In this document: in pieces, positions 1 to 7,626 of the stretch
Layout of the letters: each line of letters begins with the position of its first letter
How positions within the stretch are numbered: the first letter of the stretch is position 1
Assembly (NCBI GenBank): GCA_964475985.1
Contig: CAYYYP010000013.1
Location: forward strand, 1-64,000
Reading direction: 5' to 3'
From: CAYYYP01 sp964475985
Lineage (GTDB): Bacteria; Bdellovibrionota; UBA1018; CAYHWW01
DNA: 64,000 nucleotides
Notes under the pieces: model-generated
Seen by the model: only the letters and a program-made list of their open reading frames with translations
Databases searched by the model: none
Told to the model about the DNA's origin: nothing
Program-made: the position numbers and the translations under genes

Positions 1-103
1 ATCTAGTACCGGAGTAGTCCGGCGCAAATATAGCTCGACGCCCCATTCCTTCTCTCCTCCACTTCTTTTCGACCTTACCTTATTCTGCACTTGGTAAAAA
101 TCT

Positions 104-1192
104 TTGGTTATGCAGCCTATACAGCCTTTACAGCAAGTGTCTCATCTTCGAATTGCTGTAATTCGGTTAAGTTCCTTCGGGGATATTATTTTATCTCTTA
201 AGTCATTGAGAAATTTATTTTTTAATGACTATGCCCCCGCTCTTAATAAGAATCTTGAATTGATTTTTATTACCAAAAATAAGTTTGTAGTTTTAGTTGA
301 AGAGCTTTGGAAAACTCTTGAGCCTGCTCTTGATAGAGGAATATCGTTCTCTGTTAGAAGTATTCCTGATCATGCTTCAGTTAAGGACTTGTGGAATCTT
401 GCTCGGGAACTTCACCGTGAAGAAGTTCATTTGACCTTAGATTTACATACAAATCTAAGATCGCGTATTATTGCTTTTTTCCTCTGGCCTTGTATTTGCC
501 TTCGAGTTTCAAAACCTAGGTTGCAAGAGTTTTTGCTGTTTTCTGGTCGAAAATGGGGCCGGCATCTTATTTCTCTGAAACGGTGGCAACGACCGCTTTC
601 TTTATTTCGGCCGTCTTATGAGCAAGCCACTATAATTAAGGCTAGTCCTTCCGTCCCTATCCGAAAGGAAATACGGGTGGGGATCGCTATGGAATCTTTA
701 TGGACAACAAAGCAGTGGGACTCTAAAAAATTTTTCGCTTTGATTCAGCGAATTCGAAATGAATTTTCTGCGTTTAAAATTTATTTTACGATAATTGGTG
801 AACGATCCTCTGAACCAGCTTTTGACTTTTCTGCCTATTTTACTTCCAATGATCGGGATTTAAGAGGAAAGACAAAAATTGTAGATTTAATTCCCCTGGT
901 TAAAAATGAGTTGGATTTTCTTATCTGTAACGACTCAGGACTTCTGCACTTGGCGGAAATTCTAGATGTTCCCGTAATATCCGTTTTTGGCCCTACTGTG
1001 CCGGAACTGGGATTTGGGCCAACTCATCCTCAAAGTGAAATAGTTCAAAGTGATTTGTGGTGTAGGCCATGCTCAAAAACTGGGCGGCTTTGCCACCGGA
1101 CGAAAAATCCGCAACTTTGTTTAAAGCAGGTTTCCGTCGATGACGTTTTCCGCAGTGTGAGAAAAATGGTTTATGAAAACTTGGGTTTATAG
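104..1192 (+). CDS. Glycosyltransferase family 9, ADP-heptose:LPS heptosyltransferase-like
   Basis: 362-residue cytosolic/peripheral enzyme expected to add a heptose-like sugar to the LPS inner core at the inner membrane. The N-terminal segment IRLSSFGDIILSLKSLR (about residues 20-36) is the GT9 acceptor-side glycine loop. The C-terminal NDSGLLHLAE and SVFGPTVP segments (about 276-300) form the nucleotide-sugar binding site typical of WaaC/WaaF/WaaQ proteins. The start is a TTG at 104 or the ATG two codons later at 110; no clear Shine-Dalgarno site is visible. It overlaps waaA by 20 nt, which supports a shared LPS transcript. The gene is visibly AT-richer than the rest of the window. The exact acceptor cannot be told. 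The first 103 bases of the window hold nothing recognisable. Confidence 0.85.
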   Translation: MVMQPIQPLQQVSHLRIAVIRLSSFGDIILSLKSLRNLFFNDYAPALNKNLELIFITKNKFVVLVEELWKTLEPALDRGISFSVRSIPDHASVKDLWNLARELHREEVHLTLDLHTNLRSRIIAFFLWPCICLRVSKPRLQEFLLFSGRKWGRHLISLKRWQRPLSLFRPSYEQATIIKASPSVPIRKEIRVGIAMESLWTTKQWDSKKFFALIQRIRNEFSAFKIYFTIIGERSSEPAFDFSAYFTSNDRDLRGKTKIVDLIPLVKNELDFLICNDSGLLHLAEILDVPVISVFGPTVPELGFGPTHPQSEIVQSDLWCRPCSKTGRLCHRTKNPQLCLKQVSVDDVFRSVRKMVYENLGL

Positions 1193-2678
1193 TTGGGTTG
1201 TATATCCAGTTGGGTTGTTGATTGCTTACTTTTTTTCATTCTTTTCACAGAAGCTGAGACGAAGTTTACGATTACGATGGTGGTTACGTTATCTAGGTTT
1301 AAGGTTTCACGCCAAACACTCCGTCAAATATTGGGTTCATGTGGCTAGTGTCGGGGAACTTGAGTATGCGATTCCCTTCCTTAAAAGTATGGCGGAAAAC
1401 GGCGAAAAAGCCGTGGTCACTTATTATTCAATTTCAGCAAAGGATGCAGTGGATCGATTGCCAGGTGAGTTTCCTTCTGTAGCCCTAGTGAACCCCATTC
1501 CACATGATGGCTTAGGATTGATGAAAAGTTTTGTTGGACTCCTAAAAGCTCAAGGCGTTGAAGTTTTATTGTTGATGAAGTACGAACTGTGGCCGGGTTT
1601 GCTCTGGGAAAGTCAGCGTTTTGGCCTGAAAGTAGTACTAGTAAATGCACTGCGACCAGGGGTCGTGGGCCGGGCCCTACTTCATAAGGTAGCCTTGGTA
1701 CTTCCAGGTTATGCGCAGGAGTTCGAAGGAATACGCCCGAATCGGGGTTCTACTAAAATTGTAGTGTGTGGGGATACCCGGGTCGCTCGGGTGCTGGATC
1801 GTATTCAAAACCTTCGTTCAGCTTCTTCATTGCAGAAAACAGTAAATACAAAATCCTATGAGAAACTGACGGAAAAAAGCAAAAAAAACTTGGACGAATA
1901 TGATCAAGCTTGCCGAAAAGATCCTTCATTTAAACTACGTCTTGTATCCGGAAGCATGTGGGATGCTGACACAAAGCTCTTTTGCGATTTGATGGAAAAC
2001 AATAATATCGGACAGTCCTCCGTCCGTGATTTTGTATGGGTTCCACATGAAGTTCCTACCAAACAAACTTCGCAAATCTTGAAAGGTTTAAGGAACCCTA
2101 AGTGTTTTATCAACGAAGTAAAAATCATATGTGACGACTTGATGGTGGAACAAGATATCGAGGTGGAGTTGCAAACCCTTCGGGAAAAATCTGGCCATGT
2201 TTCTAACAATCGACGCACCCTTTGGATCGTTTTAGCTAAAGGATTTTTAGTGGAACTGTATCGTGATGCCCATATCTCATTTGTCGGCGGGGGCTTTGAA
2301 AAAATGATTCATAGCGTTTGGGAACCCTTTTTAGCAGGGAGCTTTGTGGCTTGTGGGCCCAATCGTTCAAAATCTCCGGAGAGTTTTTATCTTGAGCGCT
2401 TAGGCGCCCTCATGGTTCTTCCAAAAATCAATCCTATGGAAGCGTTTGAGAAATGGATTTTATTAAATACATCTGATTTGCACGCCAGAAATGCCCTTCA
2501 TCAAAATATTTTAGCGCGTGCGATTTCGGATCATGGAAGCGCAACCCAAGCCGCATTGAAAGAGATTCGAGCATTGACAAAGAGCACTGCTTCTCAGGAC
2601 ACTCATGTTCACGCACAGGATACCAAAGGAGAGAATTTTAATGAAGGCAGTCATTCGAATCCGGATGTCCCATCATGA
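1173..2678 (+). CDS. waaA: 3-deoxy-D-manno-octulosonic acid (Kdo) transferase
   Basis: 501-residue GT30 enzyme that transfers Kdo from CMP-Kdo to lipid A precursor at the inner membrane. A hydrophobic N-terminal anchor (about residues 5-25) is followed by the family motifs HVASVGELEYAIPFL (about 56-70), YELWPGLLWE (about 137-146) and SFVGGGFEK with a following VWEP (about 367-383). It is about 70 residues longer than typical WaaA; the excess includes a lysine-rich insert near 215-245 and an acidic/histidine tail. The start overlaps the preceding glycosyltransferase by 20 nt, and the 3' end overlaps the next gene by 38 nt. It belongs to the same LPS transcription unit. Confidence 0.93.
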   Translation: MKTWVYSWVVYPVGLLIAYFFSFFSQKLRRSLRLRWWLRYLGLRFHAKHSVKYWVHVASVGELEYAIPFLKSMAENGEKAVVTYYSISAKDAVDRLPGEFPSVALVNPIPHDGLGLMKSFVGLLKAQGVEVLLLMKYELWPGLLWESQRFGLKVVLVNALRPGVVGRALLHKVALVLPGYAQEFEGIRPNRGSTKIVVCGDTRVARVLDRIQNLRSASSLQKTVNTKSYEKLTEKSKKNLDEYDQACRKDPSFKLRLVSGSMWDADTKLFCDLMENNNIGQSSVRDFVWVPHEVPTKQTSQILKGLRNPKCFINEVKIICDDLMVEQDIEVELQTLREKSGHVSNNRRTLWIVLAKGFLVELYRDAHISFVGGGFEKMIHSVWEPFLAGSFVACGPNRSKSPESFYLERLGALMVLPKINPMEAFEKWILLNTSDLHARNALHQNILARAISDHGSATQAALKEIRALTKSTASQDTHVHAQDTKGENFNEGSHSNPDVPS

Positions 2679-3066
2679 TGCGCATTACGGTGGGAATTTG
2701 GTGGATGGAGGGCGTGTATTGCAGCTTTTTGGTGATGTTGCAACGGAGCTGCTGATTGCATTGGATGGGGATGAAGGTTTGTTTCGAGCTTACGACTCCA
2801 TTGATTTTTTGCATCCGGTTTTTAGCGGTGATTACCTGGAAGTTGAAGGCAAGATCACTAAGATCGGGGACTCATCAAGGCGTATGGAATTTGAAGCGCG
2901 AAAGGTGATTCGGCAGCTAACCCCTACGGATGCAGGATATCTGGCTCCATCGAGTGCCGAAGTTCTGTCTCCGCCAATTGTTGTGGTGCGCGCAACCGGG
3001 ACCTGTATCACCCCAAAGGCGTTGCAGCGAACCACTAAAGCTAAATCAAATCTATCTGGAGCGTAG
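2641..3066 (+). CDS. kal: Hotdog-fold protein, 3-aminobutyryl-CoA ammonia-lyase (Kal)-like
   Basis: 141-residue single hotdog domain. Segments such as RMSHHDAHYGGNLVDGGRVL, LFGDVATELLIALDGDEGLF and RMEFEARKVIRQ match the Kal family, which deaminates L-3-aminobutyryl-CoA to crotonyl-CoA in lysine fermentation. The ATG at 2641 follows an AAAGGAGAG ribosome site, so the longer frame opening at 2605 is not used. The gene overlaps the end of waaA and is followed 11 nt later by an FAD oxidoreductase. No other lysine-fermentation gene lies in the window, so the real substrate may be another acyl-CoA; an acyl-CoA thioesterase role cannot be excluded. Confidence 0.8.
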   Translation: MKAVIRIRMSHHDAHYGGNLVDGGRVLQLFGDVATELLIALDGDEGLFRAYDSIDFLHPVFSGDYLEVEGKITKIGDSSRRMEFEARKVIRQLTPTDAGYLAPSSAEVLSPPIVVVRATGTCITPKALQRTTKAKSNLSGA

Positions 3067-3077
3067 GGAGGCTTATT

Positions 3078-4571
3078 GTGTTTGATGTCGCCATTGTCGG
3101 CGGAGGCTTGTCGCAGGCAGTACTCGCTCTTGAGCTCGCTCGAAAGGGGCTGAAGGTTTGTCTCATCGAGGGAGCTAATCCACTTCAAGGGTTGCGGTCA
3201 GGGGAATCTACGGCGGAGTTGGTTGCTAATGGGTGGTCAAACACAGTGCCGGGAGTGATCCCCGCCCAAGCTTACCCGGATTTGGTCGCTGATCATCTTT
3301 CTGATTGGGGTGGCTTAGTAATTTTAGGTTCTAAGCTGGATCAGAGATTTTTATTTTCTCATCGGCAAAAAGACGTTGAATGCGAAATCAGGACTTACTT
3401 TCCTGAAAAGTACGCCAGAGAATATTTAAATTTCTTAAAGGGCTTAGACGAGGCAGCGGAACTTCGCCAAATTTGGCTCAACACCTTCACTCAGTCATCG
3501 TTAGTCTCGGCAAGGCTCAAAAAACTTTGGTCTAGTCAGGCCGAAGTTTTAGGAGAAAAAATTCCAGATTTTTCCCGATGGCCGACCACGATTCTCGACG
3601 AAAAAACCGTGGGGCCCCTGGCGTCCTTCGTGCGCTCACTAAGTTTTGGTATGGGTTCGGTTTCGCCTGACGCGATTACTTGGGCCGTTGCGATGAAGTC
3701 ACTTTTCTTGACCTGGAATGGCTTAACTGTCCTAAAGGAATCACAGGCTAATTGGAGCGCTCAGCTTAGGTCAAAGTTAAAGCAGGCTGGCGTGTTCCTT
3801 TTGGAAAATGTCGGGGTTCAATCCCTGGTGATGGGGAAATCTTTTTCTGGAGCCCAGCGAATCGTCGGATTGTTGCTCGACTCTCACCATGGAGTGCAGT
3901 TCGCCCGAGATATTGTACTCGGAGCAAGTCAGGCATACTTGTATCAAACGTTAAGCCCTGAGTTTCGGCGACAGGAAACGGTGGACAGGTTCCATCACAT
4001 CACTCCCACCCATATTCGGTTAGGCGTAAAAGTTTTCGTAAATAAAGGCCTGCCGTCCGTTTTTGAGAATTTCATCATGCTGAGAGATCAGTCTGCTGCT
4101 CATTTGGATTCACAAAATGTCATTTTACAGAAATCCACGGAGCGTTCATTTTTACTTCAAATCGTTCACCCTTTTTCTTCAGCGCGTCTGGAGTGGCCTT
4201 GGGTACGTCGAAGTTTTGGTTTAGGCTTTAAAAAGCTATTTGAACTTTTTCCTTTCTTAGAAAATCAAATTGAGCATATCTCGCCAAACTTAAAAGACAG
4301 TAAGGTTGCGCGCGATCTCCAAGAAAACTTGGTTCCGCTTTGTTTACGTAGTGAATCAGGGAATCTTAATTTTTATGTTAATGGTGGCAAAGAGCATCAG
4401 GGAGTGCAGGGACTGCCCTGGTCTACGGGGCACGATAACTTATTTTTTGCCGGCCCAAGAGTCTGGCCATCCCTTGGGTTTTACGGCGAGATTCTGGTGA
4501 ATTCCCATATTACCCATGAAATCATGAGCCATAACCGAGCGGGCTTAGTGCCCGCAGAAAGTGTTTTATGA
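3078..4571 (+). CDS. FAD/NAD(P)-binding oxidoreductase (amine oxidase / phytoene dehydrogenase-like)
   Basis: 497-residue flavoprotein. A classic dinucleotide-binding Rossmann motif opens the protein (VAIVGGGLSQAVLALELARK, residues 4-23, followed by CLIE). A C-terminal segment GHDNLFFAGPRVWPSLGFYG (about 454-473) is the second FAD-contact region seen in amine oxidases and carotenoid desaturases. The GTG start at 3078 is preceded by GGGAGG. The stop overlaps the purB start as ATGA, indicating translational coupling. The middle of the protein resembles no family closely enough to assign a substrate. No membrane segment or signal peptide is seen. Confidence 0.75.
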   Translation: MFDVAIVGGGLSQAVLALELARKGLKVCLIEGANPLQGLRSGESTAELVANGWSNTVPGVIPAQAYPDLVADHLSDWGGLVILGSKLDQRFLFSHRQKDVECEIRTYFPEKYAREYLNFLKGLDEAAELRQIWLNTFTQSSLVSARLKKLWSSQAEVLGEKIPDFSRWPTTILDEKTVGPLASFVRSLSFGMGSVSPDAITWAVAMKSLFLTWNGLTVLKESQANWSAQLRSKLKQAGVFLLENVGVQSLVMGKSFSGAQRIVGLLLDSHHGVQFARDIVLGASQAYLYQTLSPEFRRQETVDRFHHITPTHIRLGVKVFVNKGLPSVFENFIMLRDQSAAHLDSQNVILQKSTERSFLLQIVHPFSSARLEWPWVRRSFGLGFKKLFELFPFLENQIEHISPNLKDSKVARDLQENLVPLCLRSESGNLNFYVNGGKEHQGVQGLPWSTGHDNLFFAGPRVWPSLGFYGEILVNSHITHEIMSHNRAGLVPAESVL

Positions 4572-5887
4572 TTGAACGATATTCGCGTCCGGAAATGACT
4601 AAAATTTGGAGTGAAGAACATAAGTTTAAAACTTGGTTAACTTTTGAAATCCAGGTTCTAAAAATCCTTGGACAAAAAGGTTGGATCCCTAAAGAGGCGG
4701 CGGCTGAGATCGAAGCGAAGGCTTTTGTCGATCTGGAACGCATGAAGGAACTGGAAGCACATTTGCATCATGACGTGATTGCCTTTACGACCAGCGTCGC
4801 GGAACAAGTAGGGGCAGTTTCAAGATTTTTCCATTTCGGCCTCACCAGTTCAGACGTAGTGGATTCCTGCTTATCGCTTTTGATGAGCGAGTCATTAAAC
4901 TTGCTTTTGGATGGCATGGACCAATTACTGGAAAGCGTAAAACTCAAGGCGGTTAAGACCAAGAACCTAGTAGCGATGGGGCGCACTCACGGGGTTCATG
5001 CCGAACCGTTTTCCTTTGGTCAAAAATTTTTAGGTTGGTATGCCGAGCTGCATCGTCAGAAAATAAGACTTTCTGCGGCCCGCGATGATATCAGTTACGG
5101 AAAATGTTCAGGCGCCGTAGGCGCCTACGGGGTATTGACGCCTGAACTTGAGGCGGAAATTTTAGAGCCCCTTGGATTACATCCAGAACCAGTTGCTACC
5201 CAAGTGATTCCCAGGGATCGTCATGCGGTCGTTATGACGGCCTTAGCGCAACTTGGTGGCACCGTAGAGCGCATTGCCCTTGAGTTGAGGCATCTGCAGC
5301 GAACAGAGGTCGGCGAGCTTGAGGAAGGCTTTGGTGTGCTTCAAAAGGGTAGTTCTGCCATGCCCCATAAAAAAAACCCGATTTCAGCGGAAAATCTTAC
5401 GGGTTGCGCCAGGCTTTTACGTGGCTACTGCATACCGGCGCTTGAAAATATGGCGCTGTGGCATGAGCGCGATATCAGTCATTCTAGCGTTGAGCGCGTG
5501 GTGCTCGCCGATGCCTTTATTCTTGCAGACTATATGCTCCATCGCCTCACCAAACTTTTAAGCAACTTGAAAATTAATGAAGACCGGATCAAAAAAAATC
5601 TGCATTCATCGGGAAGGGTTTTTTTATCGGGGCATGTTTTGCTTGAGTTAGTGAAAAAGGGCGTTAGTCGTGAGGATGGCTATCGTTGGGTACAAAAAGT
5701 AGCGCACGAAGCTTTAGCCCAAAACCGAGATTATTTAGACTTACTGAAGGAAACGCCTGAGGTCATGGCAGTCTTATCCCTGGCGGAGTTAGGTGAAATT
5801 TTCCGACTTGAGAAGTTTTTGACTCATGTCGATGCCCTCTACACGAGGGTGTTTGCTCATGCTGCCAAGGTGCCCCAAAAATCTTAG
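4568..5887 (+). CDS. purB: Adenylosuccinate lyase
   Basis: 439-residue cytosolic enzyme of the fumarase/aspartase superfamily. It splits SAICAR to AICAR plus fumarate in IMP synthesis, and adenylosuccinate to AMP plus fumarate. Landmarks are LTSSDVVDS (about 95-103), GRTHGVHAEPFSFGQ with the general-acid histidine (about 138-152) and the superfamily signature GSSAMPHKKNP with the flexible-loop serine (about 260-270). Length and motif order are those of a complete PurB of the Bacillus/Thermotoga type. It overlaps the upstream oxidoreductase by 4 nt and lies 20 kb from the main purine operon. Confidence 0.97.
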   Translation: MIERYSRPEMTKIWSEEHKFKTWLTFEIQVLKILGQKGWIPKEAAAEIEAKAFVDLERMKELEAHLHHDVIAFTTSVAEQVGAVSRFFHFGLTSSDVVDSCLSLLMSESLNLLLDGMDQLLESVKLKAVKTKNLVAMGRTHGVHAEPFSFGQKFLGWYAELHRQKIRLSAARDDISYGKCSGAVGAYGVLTPELEAEILEPLGLHPEPVATQVIPRDRHAVVMTALAQLGGTVERIALELRHLQRTEVGELEEGFGVLQKGSSAMPHKKNPISAENLTGCARLLRGYCIPALENMALWHERDISHSSVERVVLADAFILADYMLHRLTKLLSNLKINEDRIKKNLHSSGRVFLSGHVLLELVKKGVSREDGYRWVQKVAHEALAQNRDYLDLLKETPEVMAVLSLAELGEIFRLEKFLTHVDALYTRVFAHAAKVPQKS

Positions 5888-6098
5888 AGGCCGAAAGCGT
5901 CGTACCAAGGGACAAAGCACCGTTGAATACGTTCTTTTTATGGGATTACTCGCGGTTGTGATCCTAACCATTGGCCGTGGAATGATCAGTCGGATCAGAG
6001 ACCTCGCCGGAAATAGAGTCACCAGAATTATGACAAGCCAATTCTTAGGTGGTCCCGGGAGTCGGGATCAGCTCTATCGTTTTCGTATTTTGCGTTAG
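5859..6098 (+). CDS. Small class III signal peptide / Flp-pilin-like protein
   Basis: 79-residue protein with a basic N-terminus (about 20 residues) followed by GQSTVEYVLFMGLLAVVIL. This is the processing and transmembrane signature of type IVb (Flp/TadE-like) pilins and class III signal-peptide proteins, with the invariant glutamate five residues after the cleavable glycine. The ATG at 5859 is chosen because GAGGG lies about 9 nt upstream; an in-frame ATG at 5826 is also possible. It overlaps the end of purB by 29 nt. No tad/pil assembly gene is in the window, so whether it is a pilin or a minor inner-membrane protein is unknown. Confidence 0.6.
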   Translation: MLPRCPKNLRGRKRRTKGQSTVEYVLFMGLLAVVILTIGRGMISRIRDLAGNRVTRIMTSQFLGGPGSRDQLYRFRILR

Positions 6099-6101
6099 GA
6101 A

Positions 6102-6177
6102 GGAACGGATTGGCTAAATAGGGGGGTCCTAGGGGTTCTAGGGTTATAGGGGGTAGTTAGTTTAGCCAACCCGTCCC
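6102..6177 (+). other. Long stem-loop carrying a G-quadruplex motif in its loop
   Basis: The arms GGAACGGATTGGCTAAA (6102-6118) and TTTAGCCAACCCGTCCC (6161-6177) pair at 15 of 17 positions. The 42-nt loop contains four G-runs: GGGGGG (6121-6126), GGGG (6132-6135), GGG (6141-6143) and GGGGG (6149-6153). They are separated by three 5-nt loops, TCCTA, TTCTA and TTATA. This exactly fits the G3+N1-7 quadruplex rule. It lies directly after the pilin-like gene and 105 bases before the promoter of the next gene. No T-tract follows, so it is not a standard intrinsic terminator. Confidence 0.75.
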
Positions 6178-6281
6178 ACGCAATGGACTTGCAGTTGTAA
6201 TGCAGGGCGGCGTATATCGCAAGAGCAATTTCAGTAAAATTTTGAAACTTTGTAAAAATAAATAGATTTTATTTGGATGTC

Positions 6282-6310
6282 TTGACTTAACTAAAATGGT
6301 CGGGTATTAT
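6282..6310 (+). promoter_or_regulatory. Sigma-70-type promoter of the outer-membrane protein gene
   Basis: TTGACT (6282-6287) and TATTAT (6305-6310) are separated by exactly 17 nt, each one mismatch from consensus. About 40 bases of A/T-rich sequence immediately upstream (about 6233-6275) could act as an UP element. The predicted transcript would start near 6317, giving a leader of about 40 nt before the ATG at 6356. The ATG at 6296 lies inside this promoter and is therefore not the start of the gene. Confidence 0.7.
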
Positions 6311-6355
6311 TCGCCTGCTTCGATTGGCCTCGATCTTTTCGTAGCAGGAGAAAAT

Positions 6356-7588
6356 ATGAAAAAAAATCTTACTCAAAAAAAATCAAAAAGCTCCGCGAAA
6401 TTGCGTACTAAGCTACTTTTGAGCCTGCTTACGGTAGTCGCCCTTCAGATTTATGGAGTTCGGAACGTAAAGGCCGAACTCCTGTTGGAAGATGATTTGG
6501 AGACAAGTCCTACTAGCCTGGAACAAACGGCGACGGCTACCCCTGCGGAGCCTACCTCTGCTTCTGCGGATAAAAAAGTTATGGTCAGGGAAGCTGACCT
6601 GCCACGTACTGAAGTCCTGCGACGCCATCGCCTAAGGCAAGAGCTTCATAACGAAGACCGTCTCACCGAAAGATTAGAAGAGCTCCGTCTGCGGGATGAA
6701 ATGAAGCGGGTAGATGCGCTGGTTGGCCCGGCTTCCCAAGCAAATGTTTCGGCAACAACGCAGTCCTCAACGGCTAGTTCGGACTCCCGCGCAAATGCCG
6801 CCATGGCGGTTCCAGTGGCGAGTTCTCAGCCTTCGGAAAAAATTTCGGCCACCCAAAAGTCTGGTGCCGTTATGGAAACTCAGATCAACCCTGACGAAGA
6901 AGTTAAGTCAGAAAAGAAATCCCTTGGGGTAAGCATTACGCCTCGTGGGGGGCTCATGAGTTTTTCGGACGAAAAATTTGAGGTCACTTCTAAATATTCT
7001 TTTGGTGCAACTTTGGGTTTTGATTTTTTAAGTTTTATGACGGGTGAGCTTGGTTATTCCTATTCAGCATTTCAGTTGAACTCAGGTTCCGCTTTCAATC
7101 AGATGCCATATTATGGCGCTGGTTACGGTTCACAGTCTTTGAATATGAACCAACATTTAATTGAGATGGGCGTAAGGGCAAATCTGCTCGGAAACGAAAA
7201 CCGAGTGCGTCCGTTTCTTAGCGGGGGGTTTGGTTACTTCAGGAATTCTATAAACCTGGATGATAATACGCTTGCCTATGTGCGCCAGTATAACTCAGCC
7301 CTTGCGACAGACTACACCATCTCTGGTTTGGCGGGCAGCCTAGGCGCCGGATTAGAAGTGAAAATTACGGACCATATCTCAGTTTTAGGTATGTTTAAGT
7401 ATTACCAAATTCTGACTTCACGGCAGTCGAACCCCATTTCTGGAGCGGCTTTTGTGAACCCCAACACCTACGGAAATCAAAATACGGCAAGCCTTGGCAC
7501 TTCGTCGGATCCAAGGCTTCAGGCGTCCCAGAAGTTTTCCCAAAATAGTTTTTATTCAATCCAAGGCGGCATCGGGATTTCATTCTGA
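6356..7588 (+). CDS. Outer-membrane beta-barrel protein
   Basis: 410-residue exported protein. A lysine-rich N-terminus, hydrophobic core and VKA-EL cleavage site form a signal peptide of about 43 residues. Next comes a charged, Ala/Thr/Ser-rich segment of about 130 residues with a short coiled-coil-like stretch rich in Arg, Leu and Glu. From about residue 190 to the end there are alternating hydrophobic/aromatic strands (GATLGFDFLSFMTGELGYSY, FLSGGFGYF) ending in an aromatic residue, as in small 8-strand OmpA/OmpW-like barrels. The ATG at 6356 has GCAGGAG 5 nt upstream. A strong promoter suggests high expression. Function is unknown. Confidence 0.75.
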   Translation: MKKNLTQKKSKSSAKLRTKLLLSLLTVVALQIYGVRNVKAELLLEDDLETSPTSLEQTATATPAEPTSASADKKVMVREADLPRTEVLRRHRLRQELHNEDRLTERLEELRLRDEMKRVDALVGPASQANVSATTQSSTASSDSRANAAMAVPVASSQPSEKISATQKSGAVMETQINPDEEVKSEKKSLGVSITPRGGLMSFSDEKFEVTSKYSFGATLGFDFLSFMTGELGYSYSAFQLNSGSAFNQMPYYGAGYGSQSLNMNQHLIEMGVRANLLGNENRVRPFLSGGFGYFRNSINLDDNTLAYVRQYNSALATDYTISGLAGSLGAGLEVKITDHISVLGMFKYYQILTSRQSNPISGAAFVNPNTYGNQNTASLGTSSDPRLQASQKFSQNSFYSIQGGIGISF

Positions 7589-7626
7589 TTTAATTCTTTG
7601 CCAATCAAGCATTCCAATGAAATGAA

